A DNA stretch of 64,000 bases. Source: CAVQSS01 sp963746605 (lineage in GTDB: Bacteria; Desulfobacterota; RBG-13-43-22). Below are positions 1 through 8,377 of the stretch, one piece after another. Location of the stretch: positions 267,706-331,705 of the forward strand of contig CAVVCH010000061.1 of assembly GCA_963746605.1 (NCBI GenBank), read 5' to 3'. Every line of letters begins with the position of its first letter. The first letter of the stretch is position 1. The notes beneath the pieces were generated by a model, which saw only the letters and a program-made list of their open reading frames with translations, was not told where the DNA came from and did no database searches. The translations under genes were made by a program, and so were the position numbers.

Positions 1-412
1 GGTGGGCGGTTTGTAGCCAGAGGGCCTTCCCGGACCGGTCCAGACCGAGCACGGTCACCAGATCCAGGCGCAACCGGGCCAGATCCGTCTTGTCTTCCTC
101 GTTCAGGGTTTCCTCTTTAAAGTGGGTATGCAGCAGACGCAAGCCCTTGAGTCGGCCTTTGGCGCCTCGAAATTCGGACAAATCAGGGATCAGCAGGGAG
201 TGGTCGTGACCGACGATGACATAGACCAGGTCGCCCCGGCGGTTGATCAGCAAGCCTATTTGACGTTTAATCTCAAAGGAAATTTCCGCCAAAGACTGGG
301 CTAGTTCCAAGGAGATGACTTGCTGGGGGGGAAGGTGGCGGCGGTAGAGGTACTGAAGCTTCTTCAGTTGGGAGGCTTTTAAACCGGAGGTGTTCCCGAA
401 GACGCGGCTGAT
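1..412 (-). CDS. hflX: GTPase HflX, N-terminal part (cut by window edge)
   Basis: Reading the minus strand from about 412 to the window edge gives an HflX N-terminal domain: the start SRVFGNTSGLKASQLKKL, then YRRHLPP, a stretch resembling QIGLLINRRGDLVYVIVG and the HTHF segment. HflX is a ribosome-associated GTPase that splits stalled 70S ribosomes; the G domain lies outside the window. It follows dnaB by about 10 bases, so it is probably last in the rpsF operon. The start is odd. The position where the family normally begins is an ATC codon (412-410), 4 bases after a GGAGG. The nearest canonical upstream start in frame is TTG at 460, inside the dnaB end. Either a non-AUG start, the TTG, or a base error is possible. 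Confidence 0.9.
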   Translation of the reverse strand, partial: MSRVFGNTSGLKASQLKKLQYLYRRHLPPQQVISLELAQSLAEISFEIKRQIGLLINRRGDLVYVIVGHDHSLLIPDLSEFRGAKGRLKGLRLLHTHFKEETLNEEDKTDLARLRLDLVTVLGLDRSGKALWLQTAH

Positions 413-422
413 ACGACCTCCT

Positions 423-1775
423 TCAGAACGGTTCCCCGTCTGTGCCGGCCAGATTTTCAAATCGGGTGTATTGATCTATAAAGGCCAGGGTGATTTTTCC
501 GATCGGGCCATTTCGCTGTTTTCCGATGATGACCTCGGCGGTTCCTTTCTGTTTCGAATTCTCATCGTACATCTCGTCCCGGTAGATGAATAAAATCACG
601 TCGGCGTCCTGTTCGATGGCCCCGGATTCCCTTAAATCCGCCATGAACGGTCTTCGGTCGGTCCGGTCTTCGACTTTGCGATTCAACTGAGAGAGGGCCA
701 CCACCGGGATGTTGAGTTCCTTGGCCAAGGATTTGAGAGACCGTGAAATCTCCGAAATCTCCTGTTCCCGGCGGTCCGAACCTCCCCGGCCGCTCATCAA
801 CTGGAGATAATCGACCACCGCCAGCCCCAAACCCTTCTCCGACTTTAACCGCCGGGCTTTGGCCCGCATCTGCAGTACCGAGAGCGCCGGGGAGTCGTCG
901 ATATAGATCGGCGCTTCCGAGAGGAGACCGGCGGCATTGGTCAGCCGGGGCCAATCCCGCTCTCCGATAAAACCGCTCCGCAGCTTATAGGAATCCACCC
1001 GGGCTTCACTGCAGAGCATGCGGATGGCCAACTGCTGGCGGGACATTTCCAGGGAAAAGATCACCGCTGGGATATCGGCCAGGGTAGCGGCATTGCGGGC
1101 AATGTCCAGGGCAAAGGCCGTTTTGCCCATGCTGGGGCGCCCGGCGATGATGATCAGGTCCGAAGGTTGGAATCCGGAGGTCATTTGATCCAATTTGGTG
1201 AAGCCGGTGGGAACCCCGCTGATGCGCTCTTTGCGTTCGTACAGCGCTTCGATGGTCTGAAAGCTGTCTTTGATAACCTCGCTCAGCGGGTAAATATGGG
1301 GGGTGATTTTGGAGGCGGTGATTTCAAAAATGGATTTTTCGGCCTGGTCTAAAATATCCTCCACCTCCCCGGAGAACTGATAACTCTTGCTGGCGATATC
1401 CGTGGTGAGGTTGATCAGGCGTCGGAGAATGGCTTTTTCCCGGACGATCCGGGCATAGACTTCAATATTGACGGCGGAAGGGATGGCATCGGTCAGGGAG
1501 GTCAAATAACTGGCCCCCCCGATCCCTTCCAGATTCTGCCGCGTGCCGAGGGATTCGGTCAAGGTGATTAAATCAACCGGAGTCCCCTTCTGGTAGAGGG
1601 CCACCATGGCGGAGAATATCTTGCGGTGGCCTTCACGATAAAAATCATCCTCCTGCAGAACTTCTAAAATACGGGACAGGGCCTCGGGTTCAAGGAGGAT
1701 GCCCCCCAATACCGATTGTTCGGCTTCAATGTTTTGAGGGGGGATCTTAAGGGCCGCTTCCTCGGAGGGTCGCAT
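423..1775 (-). CDS. dnaB: Replicative DNA helicase DnaB
   Basis: The 450-residue product matches the usual DnaB length and unwinds DNA at the replication fork as a hexamer. The N-terminal domain (about 10-150) begins with the typical IEAEQSVLGGIL segment. The RecA-like helicase domain has Walker A GRPSMGKT at 212-219, Walker B around 318-325 (VVDYLQLM) and the DLRESGAIEQDADVI segment near the end. It lies 6 bases downstream of rplI and directly upstream of hflX, the common rpsF-rpsR-rplI-dnaB order. No defect is seen. Confidence 0.98.
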   Translation of the reverse strand: MRPSEEAALKIPPQNIEAEQSVLGGILLEPEALSRILEVLQEDDFYREGHRKIFSAMVALYQKGTPVDLITLTESLGTRQNLEGIGGASYLTSLTDAIPSAVNIEVYARIVREKAILRRLINLTTDIASKSYQFSGEVEDILDQAEKSIFEITASKITPHIYPLSEVIKDSFQTIEALYERKERISGVPTGFTKLDQMTSGFQPSDLIIIAGRPSMGKTAFALDIARNAATLADIPAVIFSLEMSRQQLAIRMLCSEARVDSYKLRSGFIGERDWPRLTNAAGLLSEAPIYIDDSPALSVLQMRAKARRLKSEKGLGLAVVDYLQLMSGRGGSDRREQEISEISRSLKSLAKELNIPVVALSQLNRKVEDRTDRRPFMADLRESGAIEQDADVILFIYRDEMYDENSKQKGTAEVIIGKQRNGPIGKITLAFIDQYTRFENLAGTDGEPF

Positions 1776-1781
1776 AAAAAA

Positions 1782-2228
1782 CTATTTTTCTTCGGACACC
1801 TTGAGTCGCAGTTGGGCTGTGATGCCGGAATGGATTTTCAGGGGGATTTCAAACTCCCCCAACGTCCGGATAGGGTCTTCCAGGAGAATATTCTTGCGGT
1901 CCAGCGTTATCTGGGCTTTGGCCAGGGCTTCGGCCAGGTCCTTGGTGGTCACCGAACCGAATATTTTATCCCCATCGGAAACCTTCCGGGAAAGGGTCAG
2001 CTCCAAGGAGTTGACTTGTTCAGCCAATTTTTGGGCGGATTCCAGGTCTTTGGTCTTTTTCTTGATAATCAAGCGCTTCTGCTCTTCCAATTCCCTGAGG
2101 TGGCGGGTCGTGGCGTCGAGGGCCTTACCCTGCGGAACCAGGAAATTGCGTCCGTAGCCCCGGGCCACTTCCACCAAATCTCCGGCCTTACCCAGGTTAG
2201 GAATATCCTCTTTCAAAATAAGCTTCAT
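1782..2228 (-). CDS. rplI: 50S ribosomal protein L9
   Basis: The 148-residue protein starts MKLILKEDIPNLGKAGD and has GRNFLVPQGKA, both typical of the L9 N-terminal rRNA-binding domain. A long helix of charged residues (about 45-75) links it to the C-terminal domain, as in other L9 proteins. A longer reading from 2252 exists, but the ATG at 2228 fits the family start, so it was chosen. It lies between rpsR and dnaB in a ribosomal protein/replication operon. The 136-base gap to rpsR contains a perfect inverted repeat. Confidence 0.97.
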   Translation of the reverse strand: MKLILKEDIPNLGKAGDLVEVARGYGRNFLVPQGKALDATTRHLRELEEQKRLIIKKKTKDLESAQKLAEQVNSLELTLSRKVSDGDKIFGSVTTKDLAEALAKAQITLDRKNILLEDPIRTLGEFEIPLKIHSGITAQLRLKVSEEK

Positions 2229-2287
2229 AAGCGGTCCTCCCCTTCGAATCAATTGCCGGGGACTGAAACCTCCGGCAAGACAAGCAT

Positions 2288-2330
2288 GGTTGAGGGTGCG
2301 TCCCCGCCGCGGCGACAGGCACCCTCAACC
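2288..2330. promoter_or_regulatory. Perfect 12-bp inverted repeat between rpsR and rplI
   Basis: GGTTGAGGGTGC at 2288-2299 pairs perfectly with GCACCCTCAACC at 2319-2330 around a 19-base GC-rich loop. In the minus-strand transcript it would form a strong hairpin in the S18-L9 spacer. No T-run follows on either strand, so it is not a classic terminator. It could be a processing or stability element, or a small repeat. Confidence 0.55.
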
Positions 2331-2364
2331 CTTCAGCCCCTAGCCCCTTTTGATGGCTAACCGA

Positions 2365-2619
2365 TTAACTGGTTGTTTTGGACAAATAGGGCAATAAGGC
2401 AATTTGCCGGGTCCTTTTGATGGCCACCGTAAGTTCCCGCTGGTGTTTCGCACAGTTGCCGGAGATACGCCGGGGAATGATCTTTCCCCGTTCGGTGGTA
2501 AAGTATTTAAGCGTCTTCATGTCCTTGTAATCAATATGCATGGTTTTGTCAGCGCAAAATCGGCAAATTTTACGCCGGGTGAAAACCCGTTTTTTCCGTT
2601 TATTCTGGGGTATGGGCAT
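2365..2619 (-). CDS. rpsR: 30S ribosomal protein S18
   Basis: The 84-residue basic protein carries the S18 signature: KRVFTRRKICRFCADK near the start, DYKDMKTLKYFTTERGKIIPRR in the middle and the RELTVAIKRTRQIALLP end. The CRFC pair with a later Cys and His suggests the zinc-binding (C+) form of S18. It lies 2 bases downstream of rpsF, and S6 and S18 pair in the small subunit. Confidence 0.98.
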   Translation of the reverse strand: MPIPQNKRKKRVFTRRKICRFCADKTMHIDYKDMKTLKYFTTERGKIIPRRISGNCAKHQRELTVAIKRTRQIALLPYLSKTTS

Positions 2620-2621
2620 GG

Positions 2622-3050
2622 CTATTCTCCCTCCTCTTCCGCTTCACGCTTTTCTGGAACTTCGACGGATTTTTCAGACCCTTCGTCCATCTCTTCGGGG
2701 GAGATCAGGGATTCCGGCTGCATCTGGTCTTCCTTTTCCTTGTCGAGCTGGGCGGGGTCAAAGGGGTCTTTGGTTTTAACCGTGAGAAACTTTAAGATTT
2801 TGTCGTCAATGTTGAAATTGCGCTCAATCTCTTTGATCATATTGCCGGATCCGTAAAAATCGATCAGGAAATAGGCGCCTTTGGATTGTTTTTTGATATC
2901 ATAGGCTAATTTCCTTCGGCCCCAGTCCTCGGTTTTGATGACCGTTCCTTTTTGGGCCGCGATCAGTTCGCCGTAGCGGTCGGCGACCGCCTTGAGCTCT
3001 TCATCCGTCAAGTCCGGATGAACAATAAACACCACTTCGTACCTGCGCAT
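2622..3050 (-). CDS. rpsF: 30S ribosomal protein S6
   Basis: The 142-residue product begins MRRYEVVFIVHPDLTDEE and has the family block WGRRKLAYDIKKQSKGAYF, which contacts S18 and 16S rRNA. The last 40 or so residues are a long acidic tail rich in Glu, longer than in E. coli S6 and likely disordered. A good ribosome binding site, AGGAGG, lies just upstream of the ATG. First gene of the rpsF-rpsR-rplI-dnaB-hflX operon. Confidence 0.98.
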   Translation of the reverse strand: MRRYEVVFIVHPDLTDEELKAVADRYGELIAAQKGTVIKTEDWGRRKLAYDIKKQSKGAYFLIDFYGSGNMIKEIERNFNIDDKILKFLTVKTKDPFDPAQLDKEKEDQMQPESLISPEEMDEGSEKSVEVPEKREAEEEGE

Positions 3051-3101
3051 AAAACCTCCTTACGGATAATATAGCCCCCCATCAGGGAGCAAGGAGAAAT
3101 G

Positions 3102-3133
3102 AATATATAAAGATATTATTATCATTTTGTCAA
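3102..3133 (-). promoter_or_regulatory. Promoter of the rpsF operon
   Basis: On the minus strand TTGACA (3133-3128) is followed after 18 bases by TATATA (3109-3104), with TATATT overlapping it. The leader to the rpsF ATG would be about 45 bases. It is the best sigma-70 type match in the divergent spacer on this strand. Confidence 0.7.
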
Positions 3134-3208
3134 TCAAAATAAATGGTCCCTTTTTAAATCAAATCCCTGATGGTCCTCCGGGGATCGGCTCGGAGCCCCA
3201 AGGGGAAG

Positions 3209-3237
3209 TTGACTTTTTAAGGATTTAGGTATAGTCT
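3209..3237 (+). promoter_or_regulatory. Likely promoter of the pyrG operon
   Basis: TTGACT at 3209-3214 is followed by TATAGT at 3230-3235 (15-base spacing) or TAGTCT at 3232-3237 (17-base spacing). It lies about 55 bases upstream of the pyrG ATG, in the spacer divergent from rpsF. Match quality is moderate. Confidence 0.5.
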
Positions 3238-3293
3238 GGGCCAAAAAAAAACGGGGAGTAAAAAGTCGTTTTTGACTTTTGACGAGGGCAGCT

Positions 3294-4952
3294 ATGACCA
3301 AGACCAAGTTCATCTTTGTGACCGGTGGGGTGCTTTCCTCTTTGGGCAAGGGGTTGGCTTCGGCTTCCATCGGCGCCCTGCTGGAAGCCCGGGGCCTGAA
3401 AATCACCTTTCAGAAACTGGACCCGTACATCAACGTCGACCCCGGGACCATGAATCCGTTCCAGCACGGAGAGGTTTACGTGACCGACGACGGGGCCGAA
3501 ACCGATCTTGATTTAGGTCATTATGAGCGGTATACCTCGGTTAACCTGACCCAGAACAACAACTATACCACCGGCCGGATTTACTATTCGGTGATCACCA
3601 AGGAACGGCGTGGGGATTACCTGGGGGGAACGGTTCAAGTCATTCCCCATATAACCGACGAGATCAAACAGGCCATATTGTCGGTGGCCAACGATGTGGA
3701 TGTGGCCATCATTGAGATCGGGGGGACGGTGGGCGATATCGAAAGTCTTCCCTTTTTAGAGGCGATTCGACAGTTCAAGTCGGACGTGGGCAAGGAGAAT
3801 GTGCTCTACATCCATTTGACGCTGGTCCCCTATATCAAAGCCTCCGGCGAGGTGAAGACCAAACCGACCCAGCACAGCGTGAAAGAGCTCCGGAGTATCG
3901 GCATTCAGCCCGATATCCTGCTCTGCCGCACCGAAAAGATCCTGACCCCGGAAATGAAGGCTAAAATCGCCCTCTTCTGCAATGTGGAAAAAGAAGCGGT
4001 GATCACTGCCAAGGACGTGGAAAGCATTTATCAGGTGCCGCTGAATTTCCACCAGGAGGGTCTGGACGACAAGATTGTTTCCAAACTCAATATCTGGACC
4101 CGCTCCCCTCGTCTGGAAGCCTGGGAGTCTTTGAATGAAAGGATCGCCCGAATCACGGAGCCGGTGCATATCGCCATCGTCGGGAAATATATCGATTTAA
4201 GAGAATCCTATAAGAGTTTGAACGAAGCTCTGGTGCACGGCGGCATTCATAATGACTGCCAGGTGCTGTTGGACTTTGTGGACTCCGAAGAATTGGAGAA
4301 AAAAGACCCGGAAGAATTGCTGGCCTCCGGGGATGGCATACTCGTTCCCGGGGGATTCGGGGCTCGGGGGGTGGAGGGTAAAATCAGGGCTATCGGCTAC
4401 GCCCGGGAGCGGAAAATCCCCTTCTTCGGGATTTGTCTGGGCATGCAATTGGCGGTGATTGAATTTGCCCGACGGGAGGTAGGTTACGACCAGGCCCACA
4501 GCACGGAATTTTTTCCGGAAACGGCCTACCCGGTGATTTATTTGATGCGGGAATGGTTTGACTATAAGAACGGTGTCATCCGGAGACGGGATGAACGCTC
4601 CGAAAAAGGAGGCACCATGCGACTGGGGGCCTATCCTTGCCGGCTTAAACCAGACACCCGGGCCTTTCAGGCCTATCAGCGGGAGGAGGTCTATGAGCGC
4701 CACCGCCACCGGTATGAATTCAATGTTGAATTCCAGGCGCCGCTGGAGAGCCGGGGGATGATCTTCAGCGGGGTTTCACCGGATGGCGCACTGGTGGAGA
4801 TCATCGAATTGCCGGACCATCCCTGGTTTTTAGGTTGCCAGTTTCACCCGGAGTTCAGGTCCCGACCTATGGAACCCCATCCGCTCTTCCGCGAATTCAT
4901 TCGGGCCTCACTGGAAAACGCCAAAGGAAAAGCAGCCGCGGGGCAGTCTTGA
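3294..4952 (+). CDS. pyrG: CTP synthase
   Basis: The 552-residue enzyme makes CTP from UTP, ATP and glutamine. The N-terminal amidoligase domain shows KFIFVTGGVLSSLGKG at the start and the DPYINVDPGTMNPFQHGEV block. The C-terminal class I glutamine amidotransferase domain has the nucleophile Cys near residue 381 in GICLGM and a CQFHPEF block near the end. The reading could be extended to 3279, but the ATG at 3294 fits the family. It opens a long plus-strand operon, and its stop overlaps the likely kdsA start. Confidence 0.98.
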   Translation: MTKTKFIFVTGGVLSSLGKGLASASIGALLEARGLKITFQKLDPYINVDPGTMNPFQHGEVYVTDDGAETDLDLGHYERYTSVNLTQNNNYTTGRIYYSVITKERRGDYLGGTVQVIPHITDEIKQAILSVANDVDVAIIEIGGTVGDIESLPFLEAIRQFKSDVGKENVLYIHLTLVPYIKASGEVKTKPTQHSVKELRSIGIQPDILLCRTEKILTPEMKAKIALFCNVEKEAVITAKDVESIYQVPLNFHQEGLDDKIVSKLNIWTRSPRLEAWESLNERIARITEPVHIAIVGKYIDLRESYKSLNEALVHGGIHNDCQVLLDFVDSEELEKKDPEELLASGDGILVPGGFGARGVEGKIRAIGYARERKIPFFGICLGMQLAVIEFARREVGYDQAHSTEFFPETAYPVIYLMREWFDYKNGVIRRRDERSEKGGTMRLGAYPCRLKPDTRAFQAYQREEVYERHRHRYEFNVEFQAPLESRGMIFSGVSPDGALVEIIELPDHPWFLGCQFHPEFRSRPMEPHPLFREFIRASLENAKGKAAAGQS

Positions 4953-5773
4953 AAGAAGTTCGGGTGGGACCATTGATCCTGGGGGCGGCTCACCCTCTCG
5001 TGCTGGTGGCCGGTCCTTGCGTGATTGAAGACGAATCCACCACCGTAGCCATTGCCCGGGAATTGGTGGAGATCACCCGGCGTCTCCAGCTGCCCTTTAT
5101 TTTTAAAGCCTCCTACGACAAAGCCAACCGTACCTCCAGGGAAAGTTATCGCGGGCCCGGTCTGGAAAAAGGACTGGATTTGCTGGATTTCATCCGTAAC
5201 CGGTTCCAGGTTCCCGTGCTTTCCGATGTCCACCAGGTGATTGAAATCGAACCTGCATCCAAGGTCTTGGATATTATACAGATTCCAGCTTTCCTCTGCC
5301 GCCAGACCGACCTGCTGACGGCCGCCGCCCGGACCGGCTTGACGATCAATATCAAAAAGGGGCAATTTTTGTCTCCCGGCGATATGCGATACGCCGTGGA
5401 AAAGGTTGCCGCCGCCGGCAACGAAAATATACTGATAACCGAACGGGGGACAACGTTCGGGTATAACAATCTGGTGGTGGACTTTCGGTCCATTCCCCTC
5501 CTGGGGGCCCTGGGGTATCCGGTCATATTTGATGCCACTCACAGCGTCCAGTTGCCCGGTGGAGGGGGTTGGGCTTCCGGGGGAAATCGGGAATTCGTGC
5601 CCGTTTTAGCCAAAGCCGCGGTGGCTGCCGGGGCCCAGGGCGTATTTCTGGAGGTTCATTTCGATCCGGATAAGGCCCTCTGCGATGGACCCAATTCCTG
5701 GCCCCTGGGGCAGTTGGAGCCGCTGTTGCATTCCCTTTTGGCCATCCATCAGGCCGTCTCGGGACCCTGCTGA
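4949..5773 (+). CDS. kdsA: 3-deoxy-8-phosphooctulonate (KDO-8-P) synthase
   Basis: KdsA condenses phosphoenolpyruvate with arabinose-5-phosphate to give KDO-8-phosphate for LPS core synthesis. From a TTG start at 4949 the product is 274 residues, the normal length. It shows LVAGPCVIED, FKASYDKANR, RGPG, IQIPAFLCRQTDLL, NIKKGQFLSP and FDATHSVQLPGG, all family signatures. The TTG overlaps the pyrG stop (TTGA), suggesting translational coupling; GTG at 4964 is a less likely start. The pairing with kdsC next door supports the LPS role. Confidence 0.96.
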   Translation: MKEVRVGPLILGAAHPLVLVAGPCVIEDESTTVAIARELVEITRRLQLPFIFKASYDKANRTSRESYRGPGLEKGLDLLDFIRNRFQVPVLSDVHQVIEIEPASKVLDIIQIPAFLCRQTDLLTAAARTGLTINIKKGQFLSPGDMRYAVEKVAAAGNENILITERGTTFGYNNLVVDFRSIPLLGALGYPVIFDATHSVQLPGGGGWASGGNREFVPVLAKAAVAAGAQGVFLEVHFDPDKALCDGPNSWPLGQLEPLLHSLLAIHQAVSGPC

Positions 5774-5805
5774 CTTTGTCCCCCCTTACCTATCCTGAGG
5801 AATCC

Positions 5806-6354
5806 ATGGACTCCGCCAAAAACAATTTTCAACGAAAGGCCCGCGGGGTGACGGTGCTCCTCCTGGATGTGGACGGAGTCCTGACCGACGGCCGCATTAC
5901 CCTGGATGAACAGGGGGAGGAGAAGAAAACGTTTCACGTCCATGACGGTCAGGGGATCCGCTGGTTGTTGAAGGCCGGAGTGGAGGTGGGGATCATTTCC
6001 GGGCGTTCCTCCGGATCGGTTCAGGCCCGGGCCGGCGAACTGGGGATCACCCTGCTTTTCCAGGGTGTCCAGGATAAGTGGGCCGTACTCCAAGCCCTGC
6101 TGGAGAAGAAAGGCTGGAATCTGGAACAGGTGGCCTACGTGGGTGATGATCTGGTCGATCTTCCGCTTCTTCAACGAGTAGGGCTGCCGATCGGCGTTCC
6201 CAACGGCCATCCCTTGACCCATCGATCCGTGGATTTTGTGACTCGAACATCCGGCGGTTGGGGGGCGGTTCGAGAGGTGGCCGAAGAACTCCTGAAATCC
6301 CAAGGAAAATGGGAAGAAGTCGTGAAAAGGTACGCCATGGTTTTTGAGGAGTAA
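5806..6354 (+). CDS. kdsC: KDO-8-phosphate phosphatase KdsC
   Basis: This HAD-family phosphatase of 182 residues removes phosphate from KDO-8-P. The catalytic DVDGVLTDGR has Asp21 and Asp23. GIISGRSS is motif II and YVGDDLVDLPLL supplies the metal-binding Asp residues of motif IV. The ATG at 5806 has GAGGA upstream and was preferred over the TTG at 5776. It sits between kdsA and lptC, the usual LPS order. Confidence 0.95.
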   Translation: MDSAKNNFQRKARGVTVLLLDVDGVLTDGRITLDEQGEEKKTFHVHDGQGIRWLLKAGVEVGIISGRSSGSVQARAGELGITLLFQGVQDKWAVLQALLEKKGWNLEQVAYVGDDLVDLPLLQRVGLPIGVPNGHPLTHRSVDFVTRTSGGWGAVREVAEELLKSQGKWEEVVKRYAMVFEE

Positions 6355-6410
6355 ATCGCCGGGGAATTGTCTCATTGACCTTCGGGCGGTATTGTGAGTA
6401 TAATAAGTCA

Positions 6411-7001
6411 ATGAAGAAAGCTAAAAACCTGCTGATGATCGGGATCCTGTGCGTGGTCGCTTTCTGGATCGGACTGTACGCCTTCAGGACTCAGAAAGCC
6501 GCCATAACTCCGTCCCAAAAACCGGTCACCGGGCAAACACCGGGCAATGTAGGCTTAAAGGAAATTAATTTTTCGCAAGTCAAGGACGGGGTTAAACTTT
6601 GGGAATTGAAAGCCGAGGAAGTGGAATACCAGAAAGGCCGGAATCTGGTTTCGTTCAAAAAGGTGACCATCCTCTATTTCCCCAAGGAGGAAAAACCCAT
6701 TTCCCTGGTGGGGAACCGGGGCTACTTGGATACCCAAACCAAAAATATTTATATGGAAGGCGAGGTCGTCATTTCATCGGAAGCAGGTTATGAGTTGAAA
6801 GCTCCGTCTCTCTATTATCAGGATGAAAAGAGGGAAGTCACCACCGAAGGGGTGGTGACGTTCAAGGGTCCGGAAATAATGATGGAAGGCCAGGGGGCGA
6901 GTATGCAACTGGATTCCCAGAGACTGTCAATCAAGAGTAAGGCCAAGACCACTTTTTACCAGGATTTTTTTAGGGGGGGGCGGGATCAGACCCGGGGATA
7001 G
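6411..7001 (+). CDS. lptC: LPS export ABC transporter periplasmic protein LptC
   Basis: The 196-residue protein has one N-terminal membrane segment (about residues 6-24) followed by a periplasmic beta-rich domain of the OstA/LptC type, including the VEYQKGRNLVSFKKV and YMEGEVVISSEAGYELKAPSLYY stretches. LptC takes LPS from LptB2FG and passes it to LptA. The ATG at 6411 was chosen because it places the signal anchor at the N-terminus. Position between kdsC and lptA supports the call. Confidence 0.9.
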   Translation: MKKAKNLLMIGILCVVAFWIGLYAFRTQKAAITPSQKPVTGQTPGNVGLKEINFSQVKDGVKLWELKAEEVEYQKGRNLVSFKKVTILYFPKEEKPISLVGNRGYLDTQTKNIYMEGEVVISSEAGYELKAPSLYYQDEKREVTTEGVVTFKGPEIMMEGQGASMQLDSQRLSIKSKAKTTFYQDFFRGGRDQTRG

Positions 7002-7064
7002 GGACCGATTCCGTCAGGAGTTCAAATAACCAGCCGGAATTTCGGGTTGGGGCAGGGAGGATCA

Positions 7065-7643
7065 ATGATTCAAACAGACAAGATGGCGATGTCGGCCTTA
7101 CTGGCAGGATTCCTGGGAATTATCTTTTTTCATTCCCCGGCTTGGGGGGTCGGTGAAAAACCGATGGGGGGGAGCAAGCATCCCGTGGTGGTGACTTCCG
7201 ATACCCTGGATGCCGATAATAAGGCCAAAATCGCCACCTTTTCCGGGACGGTAGTGGCCAAACAGCTCCAGGATAAGGAAACGCTTTATATCTATTGCGA
7301 CAAGCTGATTGTCTATTATGCCGACGATACAGAAAAAAAGCCCGGGGCAGCTCCCAAGAGTGATAAAAAGGAAGGGATGTCCCAACAAAGTAAGATCGAT
7401 AAGATAATCGCCACCGGCCAGGTGAAGATCGTTCAGGGAGAGGATGTGGCCACGGGGGAAAACGCGACTTTCTACAATACGGAACAAAAAATAGTGTTGA
7501 CGGGAGACCCGAAGGTCTGGCAGGGGAAAAACCTGGTCAAAGGCGAGGAAATCACGGTCTGGATCAGGGAAAATCGCAGCCAGGTCACCAGTAAAGGCCC
7601 CAATCGGGTTACGGCGGTCATTCATCAAGAGGAAAAAAAGTAA
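7065..7643 (+). CDS. lptA: LPS transport periplasmic protein LptA (OstA-like)
   Basis: The 192-residue product has an N-terminal signal peptide ending near AWG at about residue 28 and an OstA-like domain: KHPVVVTSDTLDADNKAKIATFSG, then ATGQVKIVQGEDVATGENATFY and LTGDPKVWQGKNLVKGEEITVW. LptA forms the periplasmic bridge for LPS. GGGAGG lies 4 bases before the ATG at 7065. The region around residue 90-110 is a Lys/Asp-rich insertion. Confidence 0.92.
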   Translation: MIQTDKMAMSALLAGFLGIIFFHSPAWGVGEKPMGGSKHPVVVTSDTLDADNKAKIATFSGTVVAKQLQDKETLYIYCDKLIVYYADDTEKKPGAAPKSDKKEGMSQQSKIDKIIATGQVKIVQGEDVATGENATFYNTEQKIVLTGDPKVWQGKNLVKGEEITVWIRENRSQVTSKGPNRVTAVIHQEEKK

Positions 7644-7651
7644 TCCCTTTC

Positions 7652-8377
7652 ATGAAACAACTCGCTGTCCAGGAACTGGTCAAGGTCTACCACCGGAAGG
7701 CGGTGGTGAACCGGGTTTCCCTTCAGTTGACCCAAGGTGAAATCGTGGGGCTGCTGGGACCCAACGGGGCCGGCAAAACCACTACTTTTTACATGATCGT
7801 CGGGTTAACCCGCCCCAATCAGGGCCGGATCTTATTCGACGGAGAGGACATTCGGGAATTGCCCATGTACCAGCGTGCCCGTAAAGGCATTAATTACCTG
7901 CCCCAGGAGCCGTCGGTCTTCACCAAGTTAACGGTGGCCGAAAATATCATGGCCATCCTGGAGACCCTGGACTTGTCCTATCCGGAGCGGGAAAGCCGAT
8001 TGGAGTCGCTGCTAAGGGAATTGAAACTCAGCCACCTGGCCCGGAATAAGGCCTATTCCCTGTCCGGAGGTGAACGGCGCCGGGTGGAAATAACCCGGGC
8101 CCTGGTCACCGCGCCTCAAATTATGTTGCTCGATGAGCCCTTTGCCGGGATCGATCCTTTGGCGGTCAATGATATTCAAAACATCATCCGACAATTGAAG
8201 GAAAAAAATATCGGAATCCTCATTTCCGATCATAACGTCAGGGAAACCCTGTCGGTTTGCGATCGGGCCTACATCTTGAATCAAGGGGTCATTTTGCAGG
8301 AGGGGAGTCCGGAGGAATTGGCCGAAAGCGAATTGGCCAAGAAAGTTTATCTGGGCGAGAAGTTTCGGTTGAATTAA
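7652..8377 (+). CDS. lptB: LPS export ABC transporter ATP-binding protein LptB
   Basis: This 241-residue ABC ATPase powers LPS extraction from the inner membrane. Walker A GPNGAGKTT is at 36-44, the signature LSGGERRRVEI near 138-148, and Walker B MLLDEPFAGIDP follows. The INYLPQEPSVF and ILISDHNVRETL blocks are characteristic of LptB rather than other ABC ATPases. It is 8 bases downstream of lptA and overlaps rpoN by one base (TAATG). Confidence 0.97.
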   Translation: MKQLAVQELVKVYHRKAVVNRVSLQLTQGEIVGLLGPNGAGKTTTFYMIVGLTRPNQGRILFDGEDIRELPMYQRARKGINYLPQEPSVFTKLTVAENIMAILETLDLSYPERESRLESLLRELKLSHLARNKAYSLSGGERRRVEITRALVTAPQIMLLDEPFAGIDPLAVNDIQNIIRQLKEKNIGILISDHNVRETLSVCDRAYILNQGVILQEGSPEELAESELAKKVYLGEKFRLN

